This document shows, one piece after another, positions 1 through 7,616 of a DNA stretch of 55,398 nucleotides. The translations under genes and the position numbers were made by a program. The notes under the pieces are model-generated. The model saw nothing but the letters and a program-made list of their open reading frames with translations, was not told the DNA's origin and did not search any database. This DNA is from a virus: positions 1-55,398 of IMG/VR virus record IMGVR_UViG_3300032236_000985; one strand, written 5' to 3'. Every line of letters starts with the position of its first letter. Within the stretch, counting starts at the first letter, position 1.

Positions 1-297
1 AAAATCAAAAAATTTAGTACTGGTCAATCGATCACCTTCAAACATTACATTTGATGACGTTTCGCCAACAAATTTGATTGCTTCTGGCATAACTGCCATT
101 GACAATCTATCAGTACCCGCAAATACTTCGCCTTCTTCATATTTCCCGATAATATGAAGATTCAATTCTTCAGAGTATTTTGTATTTACCAATTTAACAG
201 GTTCTTGATCTTCCCAATCGTAAAAATCCATAAAATTACGGAAAATAGTCGTTTTACCAACTCCAGGCTCGCCAATCACGCAAATAATTTTTCTCAT
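1..297 (-). CDS. P-loop kinase, probable 5-hydroxymethyluracil-DNA kinase (partial)
   Basis: Only the first 99 codons are visible; the gene runs off the left edge. The protein opens with a beta strand and a Walker A loop, GEPGVGKTT, at residues 9-17, followed by the segments GTDRLSMAVMP and FEGDRL. Those segments resemble phage P-loop kinases predicted to phosphorylate the hydroxymethyl group of 5-hmU in DNA. It is the third gene of a minus-strand operon, 7 bp after an amino acid:DNA transferase-like gene and downstream of a TET/JBP dioxygenase, which is the main argument for a base-modification role. The P-loop is seen directly; the substrate is inferred. It could instead be a general nucleotide kinase. 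The C-terminal helical part needed to decide lies outside the window. Confidence 0.6.
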   Translation of the reverse strand, partial: MRKIICVIGEPGVGKTTIFRNFMDFYDWEDQEPVKLVNTKYSEELNLHIIGKYEEGEVFAGTDRLSMAVMPEAIKFVGETSSNVMFEGDRLTSTKFFDF

Positions 298-304
298 AAT
301 TATC

Positions 305-1339
305 TCAAAAAAATGAATCAATAGTATTAGTTTTAATGGAAGCTAAAGCTTCGGGTTCGTTTCCTATCCATCCATGACGTAACCACCATTTACATATTTC
401 CGGAGGTATTCCAACTATACCATGCATCTCGCCTAATAAAATTTCAGGATACATTTTTTTCCGTATATCGTAACACTCTTTCCAAAGACTTTCTTTATGC
501 GGAGCAATCAATTCAAATTCTCTAAGATATTTGAGTTGACGATAATGATGATATCCTCCTCCTCGTTTACCTTTGAAACAATTTCTAAAACTACAAATTT
601 TAGTTACGAATAGAGGGACATCGATTTCTTTATCCGGAAATTTATTTTCGTAAATCTCCTTTACCCACAGAATTTTATCATGGAGTAAGTCGGATTCATA
701 TTTCGTTATCTTCTTAGTCTTATCCCACTCATCAGCACGATCATCCATATAAATTATGTTGAACATACCGGAAGTTAAATTATCGCCTTCGTAAAAATTT
801 ATACTTTCATCCGAACGTAATTTTTTACTTAATCTTTCATTTTTATTAAATATCATTAATATTTCGTTAAAAAGATCGCAAGCAAATCTACCGTATTCTG
901 GACAAACTCTTATAGACTTTTGAACATTATCATATACCTCTCTTTCCGTATCCCCAATTGCTATAGTATCGAACCACGAGGATACTGAATTTTCTGTATT
1001 ATTTACAAACCAATTTAACGTTTTCTTTGATCTTTCGTTATAACGCTGCCATTTTCTAGCCGTTCCGTAGACGATTCTATCGTTCCATTGATCAAAAAAC
1101 GAATTGACTTGATTAGAAGTAGGAAGTTTCATATCCCATTCTTCAAAAGCGAATATAGCCGTTAATTCGGAATAAAAATTACCCATAAGGAACGCTAAAA
1201 AAATACATTGGTCTTCCGACAAATTTCTTCTATTAGAATATTCCCAAAAAAACGATTGATGGATCGGAGGAACAAAATTCGCGTATTCTACGAATTTATT
1301 AGCTCTCCAATCCCCTCCTTTATCATTAGGTATAATCAT
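305..1339 (-). CDS. amino acid:DNA transferase-like (aGPT-PPlase clade) hypermodification enzyme
   Basis: 344-residue, largely helical protein. Conserved-looking blocks are RRNLSEDQ (37-44), the YxxLTAIF region (56-63), GRFACDLF (150-157), a TSG-IYMDDRAD stretch (189-203) and a Cys/Arg/Lys-rich CSFRNCFKGKRGGGYHHYRQ block (249-268). This layout recalls the phage family that displaces the phosphate of 5-phosphomethyl-uracil in DNA with an amino acid or amine. Family members act after a 5-hmU DNA kinase, and a kinase gene follows directly on the same strand. The last residues, IDSFF, match the tails of the DNA polymerase and the neighbouring dioxygenase and look like a sliding-clamp-binding peptide. 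The family call rests on remembered motif patterns; which amino acid or amine is added cannot be read. Confidence 0.58.
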   Translation of the reverse strand: MIIPNDKGGDWRANKFVEYANFVPPIHQSFFWEYSNRRNLSEDQCIFLAFLMGNFYSELTAIFAFEEWDMKLPTSNQVNSFFDQWNDRIVYGTARKWQRYNERSKKTLNWFVNNTENSVSSWFDTIAIGDTEREVYDNVQKSIRVCPEYGRFACDLFNEILMIFNKNERLSKKLRSDESINFYEGDNLTSGMFNIIYMDDRADEWDKTKKITKYESDLLHDKILWVKEIYENKFPDKEIDVPLFVTKICSFRNCFKGKRGGGYHHYRQLKYLREFELIAPHKESLWKECYDIRKKMYPEILLGEMHGIVGIPPEICKWWLRHGWIGNEPEALASIKTNTIDSFF

Positions 1340-1344
1340 AATTA

Positions 1345-2694
1345 TTAAAAAAACGCATCTAAAGTAAATGATTTTTGAACGCTTTCTGGATGATACTTAA
1401 TTAGCGCATCCTTTCCTAATTCTTTCTCAAGAAAAGCATACCATTCATCAGAAGTCCACATACCAGGAGATGTTCCATTCCACATTGAACGCCATTCTGG
1501 ATGATCTTTATCAGTTCGCCTAGATTCAACAAAATTAAATCTAGCATCTTCGTATACTTTCTCACCAAGTTCTAGCATTTTTTCTCGAAAATAACAAACA
1601 ACAGAATAACGTTCTGCATCATCTTCCTCAAGAACAATAGGGGTATTTCCATGAATGCCGCCATGATTATTGATCAACAATAGATCGCCGGGACGAACAT
1701 TAACTGCAACCCTAAATTCCGGTAGAACTAGCATACCTCCAGAATATTTCTTACCATTTGTAAGAACAGATAAATTAGAAAACCCTTCATGCAAGTCACC
1801 GGCATCTCTATGCGCCGCAGTCCTAAATGATTTATTTACAGTAATAGTCGTAAATACTGTATCCGGTACATGAAATGCTTGGTCAATTTTTTCTATGCAA
1901 GATTTCTGAAAAGCCCATCGTCTAGGTAAAAGTTTAGAAAAAGCAGCAGATAGTTTTTGTAAAAACGGAAAAGCAAGAGCAAACTTCTCTGGATTCTTTT
2001 CAGTGTAGGAAGTTGCTCTACCATAAGGAATTCTTGGATATCTATCATACCAACCAGCAACTCCTGAATGTACTGCCCCAGCATAATTCGTATTAGAAAT
2101 ATATTTAGATTTTACCAGTTCAGCTTCTACCTCTTGTTCCGAGAAGGTTAATTTCTTAGTATTTTCGACCCAAACATCAAAATCAAACCCATCAGCTTTT
2201 ACTTTACTTGGTAACCAAACAAATCCTCTGGGAGAAGGGATATAGTTTGCATTCGCATAAGTTTCGTAAATATTTGCAACATTGTCTTCATTAAACAAAT
2301 TACCATAAGGGTTTGAAAAATAATCAAGAATAGACATTTGTAAATCAGATACCCAATCCCTATCAGAATCCGTTTCATTTCTAGGACCAGCTGCTAACCC
2401 TCTGTTAAAAGAGATAGAAGCTGCCCCTTTCAATCCTTCTAAGGCATTGAGTTGTTCATCTTCGGTGAAGAAGTTCTTTCGTAGAATAAAAATCACTGTA
2501 TCTTCATCAATACCTTTTGGACAGGTTGTACAATCAGTATCGTCGCAGTCGTTCCTCTCTATAAGACCGCAAGAAGGAGGTCCGAAAAAGTTACAATCTT
2601 CGTCAATAATCGTATCAAAATGACTTTCGTCTAAAAATTGTCCAAGTAAATATTCGCAATTTAATTTTTTATCAGCAACAATTGTTCTAACCAT
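1345..2694 (-). CDS. TET/JBP-family 2-oxoglutarate/Fe(II) dioxygenase
   Basis: 449 residues; first gene of the minus-strand operon. The double-stranded beta-helix core has the iron ligands H295-x-D297 (AHRDAGD) and H348 (GIHGN), and the 2-oxoglutarate-binding arginine R362 (ERYSVV). The GGMLVLPEFRVAVNVRPGDLL block is typical of the JBP/TET family. Known members oxidise thymine (JBP) or 5-methylcytosine (TET, phage TETs) in DNA. No cytosine-5 methyltransferase is visible in the window, and the downstream genes look like a thymidine hypermodification set, so thymine to 5-hmU is the favoured reaction (inference). A Cys cluster (C34, C42, C50, C55, C58) near the N-terminus may bind zinc. The C-terminus LDAFF resembles the polymerase clamp-binding tail. 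Confidence 0.82.
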   Translation of the reverse strand: MVRTIVADKKLNCEYLLGQFLDESHFDTIIDEDCNFFGPPSCGLIERNDCDDTDCTTCPKGIDEDTVIFILRKNFFTEDEQLNALEGLKGAASISFNRGLAAGPRNETDSDRDWVSDLQMSILDYFSNPYGNLFNEDNVANIYETYANANYIPSPRGFVWLPSKVKADGFDFDVWVENTKKLTFSEQEVEAELVKSKYISNTNYAGAVHSGVAGWYDRYPRIPYGRATSYTEKNPEKFALAFPFLQKLSAAFSKLLPRRWAFQKSCIEKIDQAFHVPDTVFTTITVNKSFRTAAHRDAGDLHEGFSNLSVLTNGKKYSGGMLVLPEFRVAVNVRPGDLLLINNHGGIHGNTPIVLEEDDAERYSVVCYFREKMLELGEKVYEDARFNFVESRRTDKDHPEWRSMWNGTSPGMWTSDEWYAFLEKELGKDALIKYHPESVQKSFTLDAFF

Positions 2695-2721
2695 AATAAC
2701 GCCTTTTATTTTCGATATTTA

Positions 2722-2750
2722 ATTGTAATATAAATAGTTTTATTTAGCAA
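2722..2750 (-). promoter_or_regulatory. sigma70-type promoter of the modification operon
   Basis: On the minus strand, TTGCTA (-35, 2745-2750) and TACAAT (-10, 2722-2727) are separated by exactly 17 bp and lie just upstream of the dioxygenase gene. The strength and spacing suggest an early, host-polymerase promoter. It overlaps the divergent late promoter at 2729-2736. Confidence 0.5.
2729..2736 (+). promoter_or_regulatory. T4-type late promoter (TATAAATA)
   Basis: An exact TATAAATA octamer, the T4 late -10 element recognised by RNA polymerase carrying gp55, lies 22 bp before the ATG of the tail-tube-like gene at 2759. T4 late promoters have no -35 element. A gp55 homologue is encoded at 6011-6553. 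Confidence 0.6.
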
Positions 2751-2758
2751 GTTTTTTT

Positions 2759-3289
2759 ATGACAGCGCTTACACGAAATCCGTCAAACACCAGTTATTTA
2801 CAATCAAGTAAATATCAAGTTATGTTTCCTAGAATCAGTACGGTATCGTATTTTTGCCAGAAAGTAAATATCCCGCAAATTTCTACATCGGCTCCCTATC
2901 AGGCATCGCCTTTAGCTAATATACCAAGACCAGGTGATAAATTAGTATTCAGCGAATTTCAAATGACATTTATCGTTGACGAAGAGATGTGGAATTGGCA
3001 AATCATTTATGATTGGATAAGAGGGATGACTTTCCCTTGTAATTTTGATGAGTACAAAAATCTATACAGAGAATCAATTTACACATTACATTCTCAACAT
3101 CCGCAATACTCAGAAGGATATTTGAATATTTTATCGGGTATAAACGTACCTAAGCTGAAAATAAATTTCGAAGCTATGTTTCCAATATCATTATCCGATA
3201 TATGGATGGATACAACAGTAAGTTCAGAACAAGTTGTATTGGCAACTGCAGTGTTTAAATATCATATCTATTCCATAGAAAGATTTTAA
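2759..3289 (+). CDS. T4-like tail tube / tube-initiator protein
   Basis: 176 residues, close to T4 gp19 (163). The pattern 'nIPqIS...P..NIPRPGDKLVFSEFQMTFIVDEEMWNWQIIYDWIRG' is the tail-tube fold signature: a loop, then a long beta strand leading into a helix that ends in W-IRG. It is preceded by a late promoter, as expected for a virion gene. It stands alone between the minus-strand modification operon and uvsY. The exact tail role, major tube gp19 or tube initiator/baseplate protein such as gp54, cannot be decided from this gene alone. Confidence 0.6.
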   Translation: MTALTRNPSNTSYLQSSKYQVMFPRISTVSYFCQKVNIPQISTSAPYQASPLANIPRPGDKLVFSEFQMTFIVDEEMWNWQIIYDWIRGMTFPCNFDEYKNLYRESIYTLHSQHPQYSEGYLNILSGINVPKLKINFEAMFPISLSDIWMDTTVSSEQVVLATAVFKYHIYSIERF

Positions 3290-3448
3290 ATCGTTTTTTT
3301 GGATATGCCTTTATTCCAAGCAGTAATTCCTTTTCTGTTTTCCGACATAATAAGGCGTTCCTTTTTTGGCGATTTCCGAATCTTTTGAACGAAGATAAAA
3401 ATAGACATAAAATCCTTCTGGGGGATTTTTCTTTGAATAAATACTCAT
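3286..3448 (-). pseudogene. Remnant of a GIY-YIG / NUMOD3 homing endonuclease
   Basis: On the minus strand from ATG 3448, a 45-codon frame reads PPEGFYVYFYLRSKD...GTPYYVGK, the start of a GIY-YIG nuclease domain (GFYVY...YYVGK), and stops at 3311. In a second frame (ATG 3348 to stop 3286) the same DNA reads RKGITAWNKGISKK, a NUMOD3-like DNA-binding repeat that normally lies at the C-terminus of such enzymes. The catalytic middle is missing and the two ends are out of frame. This is the footprint of an internal deletion in a homing endonuclease gene that once sat between the tail gene and uvsY. Its 3' end overlaps the tail gene stop by 4 bp. Confidence 0.62.
3436..3446 (+). promoter_or_regulatory. 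possible late promoter variant upstream of uvsY
   Basis: AATAAATACTC differs from the T4 late element TATAAATACTC only in its first base. It lies about 100 bp before uvsY and overlaps the 5' end of the endonuclease remnant. It may be chance in AT-rich DNA. Confidence 0.25.
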
Positions 3449-3538
3449 GCTGATATTCCTATATAATATTAGATTCCTTGGGTTTTCATAGAACCGCGAA
3501 GGATATATATATTTATAAAAAATTTAGGCGACTATATC

Positions 3539-3976
3539 ATGCATAAACTTGATGAAATACTTGACATGTGGAACGAAGATGCTAATGTTAACGATACTCA
3601 AATAAGCACGGAAATTTTAAAAGTTCCAAAGCTTCATTCCAAATATCTAAAAATACTTAATGAACATAAAATGGCTTCGCTTAAAGCCAAATTTGAATAT
3701 GATAAATTCAAAACCATAAAAACTGAATATTATCTTGGTCACTTAGATCAAGAAACTTTAGAAAAATACGGTTGGGAACAATTCGATATCAAAGTCAGTA
3801 AAGGAGGAGCTGAACGTTACCTTAATTCTGACGACCAATTAATCAAACTACTTCATAAAAAAACTTATCACGATCAAGCAATTTCTGTATGTGAATCCAT
3901 TTTAAAAGAACTTGGGAATAGAACTTGGCAACTGAAAGTACACGTTGATTATATGAAATTTTTATCTGGTGCATAA
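3539..3976 (+). CDS. uvsY: UvsY-like recombination mediator
   Basis: 145 residues against 137 in T4. It is mostly helical and charged, with the family pattern LHSKYLKILNEHKMASLKAKFEYDKFK near the N-terminus and a C-terminal helix region. UvsY helps the UvsX recombinase displace single-strand binding protein from ssDNA. Placement directly before uvsW, with the stop codon overlapping the uvsW start (TAATG), matches T4-like gene order. The gene is close to T4 UvsY in size and layout but divergent in sequence. Confidence 0.75.
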   Translation: MHKLDEILDMWNEDANVNDTQISTEILKVPKLHSKYLKILNEHKMASLKAKFEYDKFKTIKTEYYLGHLDQETLEKYGWEQFDIKVSKGGAERYLNSDDQLIKLLHKKTYHDQAISVCESILKELGNRTWQLKVHVDYMKFLSGA

Positions 3977-5478
3977 TGGCTGATATTTTACTTGAAAAAG
4001 CTAACGAGACATACATAAAAATAAACGCTGAGGAATACATCCTCAGGGAATTACAAGACAAATTCAGTTTTTACGCTGATGGATACAAATTCAATCCTAA
4101 GTTCAGGGCCAAACTTTGGAATGGTAAAATCATTCTTCTTAGAATTGTATCTAGAAACATAGGACTGATTTATACAGGATTATTGTTACAAGTTATTAGT
4201 TATTTCAAGAAATCAGGATATACTTTTGAAATTGATGAAAGTTTAAAATACAAAGACGTTCCGTCAGAAGATTCGTTAAAAGAATACCTTAAAGAATTGA
4301 AACCTGCATCGAAAGGCCAACTTCTTACTCCAAGAAACTATCAAGAAAAAGGGTTTATCGACGCAATACAAAGAAAACGTCAATTACTTCTTTCAGTAAC
4401 AGCATCTGGCAAGAGTCTTATAATCTATAGTATATTAAGATACTTGTTAGATCAAGATAAAAAAGGATTGATCATTGTACCAAATGTAACATTGGAACAT
4501 CAATTATACAACGACTTCGATGATTATTCTTCTATAAACCAATGGGATGTTGCTGAAAATATCCATAAAATCTATTCTGGGCAAGAAAAAATAACTGACA
4601 AACCTTTGTCAATATCAACTTGGCAAAGTTTGATGAACATCGGATCGACTGCATTTTTCGAACAATATGATTTCGTATTAATTGATGAAGCGCATGGAAT
4701 AAAAGGAAAAGAATTAACCAAGATTTTAGAAAAATGTGTAAATTGCGATTACAGAATAGGCTTGACTGGAACAACAGATAACTGTAAAGCAAACATCAAT
4801 ACAATCATTGGATTAACCGGAGAAATCAACAGATTAAACACAACTACTGAATTGGTTGATAAAGGAGAAATTTCCAATTTCGATATTAAATGTTTAGTCC
4901 TAAAATATGACAATGAAACTTGTAATCTTCTTAAAAAAGCAAAATATCAAGAAGAACTGTCATATTTCGTAACAAATAATAAAAGAAACGCTTTTATAAA
5001 AAATCTAGCCATTTCAACAAAAACAAATACCATTGTTTTATTCGAATACGTGGAAAAACATGGAAAAGTCTTGTATGATTTGATAAGAAATTCTAAAAGA
5101 TTAGAAGATGGTAGAAAAGTGTTTTTCATTCATGGAGGAATTGAAGGCGAAGAAAGAGAAAAGATTAGACAACTTCTTGAAAAAGAAGATAATGCAATCT
5201 TGATTGCTTCTGTTAAAATTATGGGAACTGGAACTTCAATAAAAAATCTTCATAATATAATTTTCGCAGTTAATGGTAAATCATCCATAAGAATTCTTCA
5301 ATCAATAGGAAGATCGTTAAGACTACACCATACCAAAGAAAAAGCCACTATATATGATATAGTCGATGACGTTTCCATAAAAAACCATCAAAATTTCTTG
5401 TTAAAACACTTTATAGAAAGAGTAAAAATTTATAACAAAGAAAGTTTTAATTACAAAATAACTAAAATTGACATTTAA
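3976..5478 (+). CDS. uvsW: UvsW-like DEAH-box RNA/DNA helicase
   Basis: 500 residues; T4 UvsW has about 503. It has an N-terminal DNA-binding region (LWNGKIILL), a Q/NYQ motif just before the Walker A loop TASGKS (142-147), the DEAH box at 237-240, SISTWQSL, the GLTGT motif and a C-terminal helicase domain ending in the QSIGRSLR arginine-finger motif VI. UvsW unwinds R-loops and branched recombination intermediates and in T4 helps switch replication from origin- to recombination-dependent initiation. It is translationally coupled to uvsY. Confidence 0.9.
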   Translation: MADILLEKANETYIKINAEEYILRELQDKFSFYADGYKFNPKFRAKLWNGKIILLRIVSRNIGLIYTGLLLQVISYFKKSGYTFEIDESLKYKDVPSEDSLKEYLKELKPASKGQLLTPRNYQEKGFIDAIQRKRQLLLSVTASGKSLIIYSILRYLLDQDKKGLIIVPNVTLEHQLYNDFDDYSSINQWDVAENIHKIYSGQEKITDKPLSISTWQSLMNIGSTAFFEQYDFVLIDEAHGIKGKELTKILEKCVNCDYRIGLTGTTDNCKANINTIIGLTGEINRLNTTTELVDKGEISNFDIKCLVLKYDNETCNLLKKAKYQEELSYFVTNNKRNAFIKNLAISTKTNTIVLFEYVEKHGKVLYDLIRNSKRLEDGRKVFFIHGGIEGEEREKIRQLLEKEDNAILIASVKIMGTGTSIKNLHNIIFAVNGKSSIRILQSIGRSLRLHHTKEKATIYDIVDDVSIKNHQNFLLKHFIERVKIYNKESFNYKITKIDI

Positions 5479-5483
5479 TAATT

Positions 5484-5834
5484 ATGAAAGAAGTAAAAAT
5501 TATAAGACTTAAAAATAACGACGATATCATCTGTCTATGCGAAACTAAAGAAGGTTATATAGACGTAGAACATCCGTATTTGATAAAAATAGAAATTGAA
5601 GTAAAAAAATCAACTCAAATATTGGTACTTAAACATTGGCTTCCTATTAATTTAGTAGAAGAAAATAAAACATGTTTATTCCTTGAAAATGTCATGTTGA
5701 CTCTTTCTCCTAAAATAGATATCGAAGAATACTATCTAAATATGTTGTTAATTAAAGAAGATTCTTCATCTAAAGATGATATTAAAGTCTTATTAGAGAA
5801 TATAGATGCTAAAGTTAATAACAAGATACATTAA
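5484..5834 (+). CDS. small conserved T4-like phage protein, Sm-like fold (paralogue 1)
   Basis: 116 residues. It begins KIIRLKNNDDIICLCE, then a five-strand-like beta pattern, then FLENVMLTLSPKIDIEEYYLNML. The same layout (V/I-RL-xx-(G/N)-(E/D)DIIC near the N-terminus; a V-x-V/T-P-x-[IV]-D/E-E-Y helix at the end) occurs in the 102-residue protein at 17433-17741, so the two are probably paralogues. Short, strongly bent beta barrels of this kind suggest an Sm/LSm-like fold, but no RNA-binding function is demonstrated. It lies 5 bp after uvsW. Confidence 0.45.
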   Translation: MKEVKIIRLKNNDDIICLCETKEGYIDVEHPYLIKIEIEVKKSTQILVLKHWLPINLVEENKTCLFLENVMLTLSPKIDIEEYYLNMLLIKEDSSSKDDIKVLLENIDAKVNNKIH

Positions 5835-5906
5835 GATATTCTTTATACTATAGAGTAATTAAATCTATCATCAACAGGGTACATACTTAATGTATCGCTG
5901 TCCGAA

Positions 5907-5954
5907 TCAGAAGTCAAGCTTTTTTTATTATAAAAAAAATTACTTTACTTCTGA
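5907..5954. terminator. long AT-rich hairpin between 5834 and gp55
   Basis: TCAGAAGT (5907-5914) pairs with ACTTCTGA (5947-5954). After one mismatch the stem continues through AAG and an A/T run either side of an ATTAT loop. It may act as a terminator in both directions, or process the message upstream of the sigma factor gene. The rest of the 5835-6010 gap shows only AT-rich promoter-like sequence. Confidence 0.4.
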
Positions 5955-5977
5955 CGGTTTTGTAGTATACTTTATAT

Positions 5978-5983
5978 TATAAT
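5978..5983 (+). promoter_or_regulatory. candidate -10 element upstream of gp55
   Basis: A TATAAT hexamer 28 bp before the gp55 ATG, right after the hairpin. No good -35 hexamer is found at 16-18 bp, so it would need an activator or be read by a modified polymerase. Confidence 0.28.
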
Positions 5984-6010
5984 GGATATAATTATAACAA
6001 TGAGGAAGCA

Positions 6011-6553
6011 ATGAAAGTAGTTGTAAATTACATTGATAACGAAGAGTTTACGAAGCATTTAATAGAACATAAAAATAAAGTCTTGGAACATAAAGCGAAA
6101 GGGCTTCCAAAGCCCAGAGCATCCGACTACATCGGTGATTGTTTTCTTAAAATTGCTAACAATTTAGCAAAACGTCCGAACTTTTATCAATATACATTTC
6201 GCGAAGAAATGGTCTCAGATGCAATAGAAAATTGTATCATGTATTTCGAAAATTTCGATCCAGCTAAATCAAACAAACCTTTTGCGTATTTTACTAAAAT
6301 TTGTTGGTACGCATTTGTCCGTCGAATTGCTAAAGAAAAGAAACAGCAATATATCAAATATAAAGCAACCGAAAGTTTTGGCGTTTTAGGCGAAGATGAG
6401 CTTGAGGATTTAGATGATGCTACAAGAGCGCAGATACAGATATATGATAATATGTATGAATTCATTTCTGCATATGAAGAAAAAAATATTGTAAAGAAAG
6501 AACAACCACCAAAAGAAACCCCAAAAGGATTAGAGAATTTTTTTGATGAGTAA
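6011..6553 (+). CDS. 55: gp55-like late transcription sigma factor
   Basis: 180 residues (T4 gp55 185). The central sigma region 2-like segment reads YTFREEMVSDAIENCIMYFENFDPAKSNKPFAYFTKICWYAFVRRIAKEKKQ, the same pattern as T4 gp55 (QEMIADGIE...FDxxKYxNPHAYITQACFNAFVxRIKKERK). It directs RNA polymerase to TATAAATA late promoters, several of which are present here. The last eight residues, GLENFFDE, form a short acidic/hydrophobic tail like the T4 gp55 peptide that binds the gp45 clamp. Its stop overlaps the start of gp47. Ribosome site GAGG upstream. Confidence 0.88.
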   Translation: MKVVVNYIDNEEFTKHLIEHKNKVLEHKAKGLPKPRASDYIGDCFLKIANNLAKRPNFYQYTFREEMVSDAIENCIMYFENFDPAKSNKPFAYFTKICWYAFVRRIAKEKKQQYIKYKATESFGVLGEDELEDLDDATRAQIQIYDNMYEFISAYEEKNIVKKEQPPKETPKGLENFFDE

Positions 6554-7616
6554 GATAGTAATACTTGGTGATACGCATTTCGCTATACGATCTGGATCTA
6601 AACTTTTTAGCGATTATTTTGAAAAGTTTTATGAAAATGTTCTCCTTCCTTATTTGAAGGAAAATGCTATTACTACAATTGTTCAGACTGGTGATCTTTT
6701 CGATGAAAGAAAACGAGTAAACAATTTTGGTCTTTATGAATCTAGGCGATATTTTTTTGATAGACTTCAAGAAGAAGGAATAACTTTACATGTTCTTCTT
6801 GGGAATCATGATATTGCATATAAAGATACGTTGAGAGTGAATTCTCCTTCTTTGTTATTGAATGATTATCCTAATATCAATATCATTGATAAACCATCAA
6901 CGATTGAAATTGATGATAAAGGGATTTGTTTTATTCCTTGGATCTGTAGAGAAAACGAAGAAGCGTGTTTAAATGAATTAAGAACCAGTCGATCAAATAT
7001 TTGTTTTGGACATTTTGAAATTTCTGGTTTTGCTATGTACAAGGGGATAGTTGGTCATGGAGGTATGGATAGTTCCTTATTTGATAGGTTTGAATACGCC
7101 TTTAGTGGACATTATCATCATCGCTCAACCAAACGTAATATTCATTACGTTGGTACACCATATGAAATGACCTGGTCTGATCACGGTGATCCTAAAGGGT
7201 TTCATGTATTTGATCTAGAAACTCAGAAGTTAGATTTTGTTAAGAATCCTTACAGAATGTATAACAAAATTTTTTATGATGATACTGACGAAGATTCTGT
7301 AAATGAAACGCTTTCCAATCTACATAAATTGGAATTGACAAACACCTATGTTAAATTAGTTGTAAAAAATAAAGAAAACGTTTATCTGTTTGATAAGTTC
7401 GTTGAAAGTTTGGAAAAAGAAGAACCTTTTGATTTAAACATCATTGAAGATACGCAAGATGTTTTCACAGAAGAAATGCTTGATATTGACGAAAGCGAAG
7501 ATACCTTAACTACGATATATAAATTCGTTGATATTTCTCCAAACAAAGATTATGATTCAAATAGAGTCAAAAAAATTCTTAGCGAATTATATAGCGAAGC
7601 AGTGGCAATTCAGTAA
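6546..7616 (+). CDS. 47: gp47-like Mre11/SbcD nuclease subunit
   Basis: 356 residues from ATG 6546, which overlaps the gp55 stop; a TTG three bases earlier is less likely. It has calcineurin-type phosphoesterase motifs in order: GDTHF (D and H metal ligands), GDLFDERK, GNHD, GHFE and SGHYHH. With gp46 it forms the phage Mre11-Rad50 complex that resects DNA ends to load recombination proteins and degrades host DNA. Directly coupled to gp46 by a 1-bp overlap. Length close to T4 gp47 (339). Confidence 0.9.
   Translation: MSKIVILGDTHFAIRSGSKLFSDYFEKFYENVLLPYLKENAITTIVQTGDLFDERKRVNNFGLYESRRYFFDRLQEEGITLHVLLGNHDIAYKDTLRVNSPSLLLNDYPNINIIDKPSTIEIDDKGICFIPWICRENEEACLNELRTSRSNICFGHFEISGFAMYKGIVGHGGMDSSLFDRFEYAFSGHYHHRSTKRNIHYVGTPYEMTWSDHGDPKGFHVFDLETQKLDFVKNPYRMYNKIFYDDTDEDSVNETLSNLHKLELTNTYVKLVVKNKENVYLFDKFVESLEKEEPFDLNIIEDTQDVFTEEMLDIDESEDTLTTIYKFVDISPNKDYDSNRVKKILSELYSEAVAIQ

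Noticed and set aside
1670-2084. Small ORFs on either strand inside the dioxygenase gene
   Set aside because: They overlap a well-supported protein with catalytic motifs and have no ribosome sites or recognisable sequence.
1345-2694. Reading the dioxygenase as a prolyl hydroxylase or AlkB-type repair enzyme
   Set aside because: The PEFR-(x)-PGD block, HxD...H...R spacing and the gene neighbours fit TET/JBP better than AlkB or P4H patterns.
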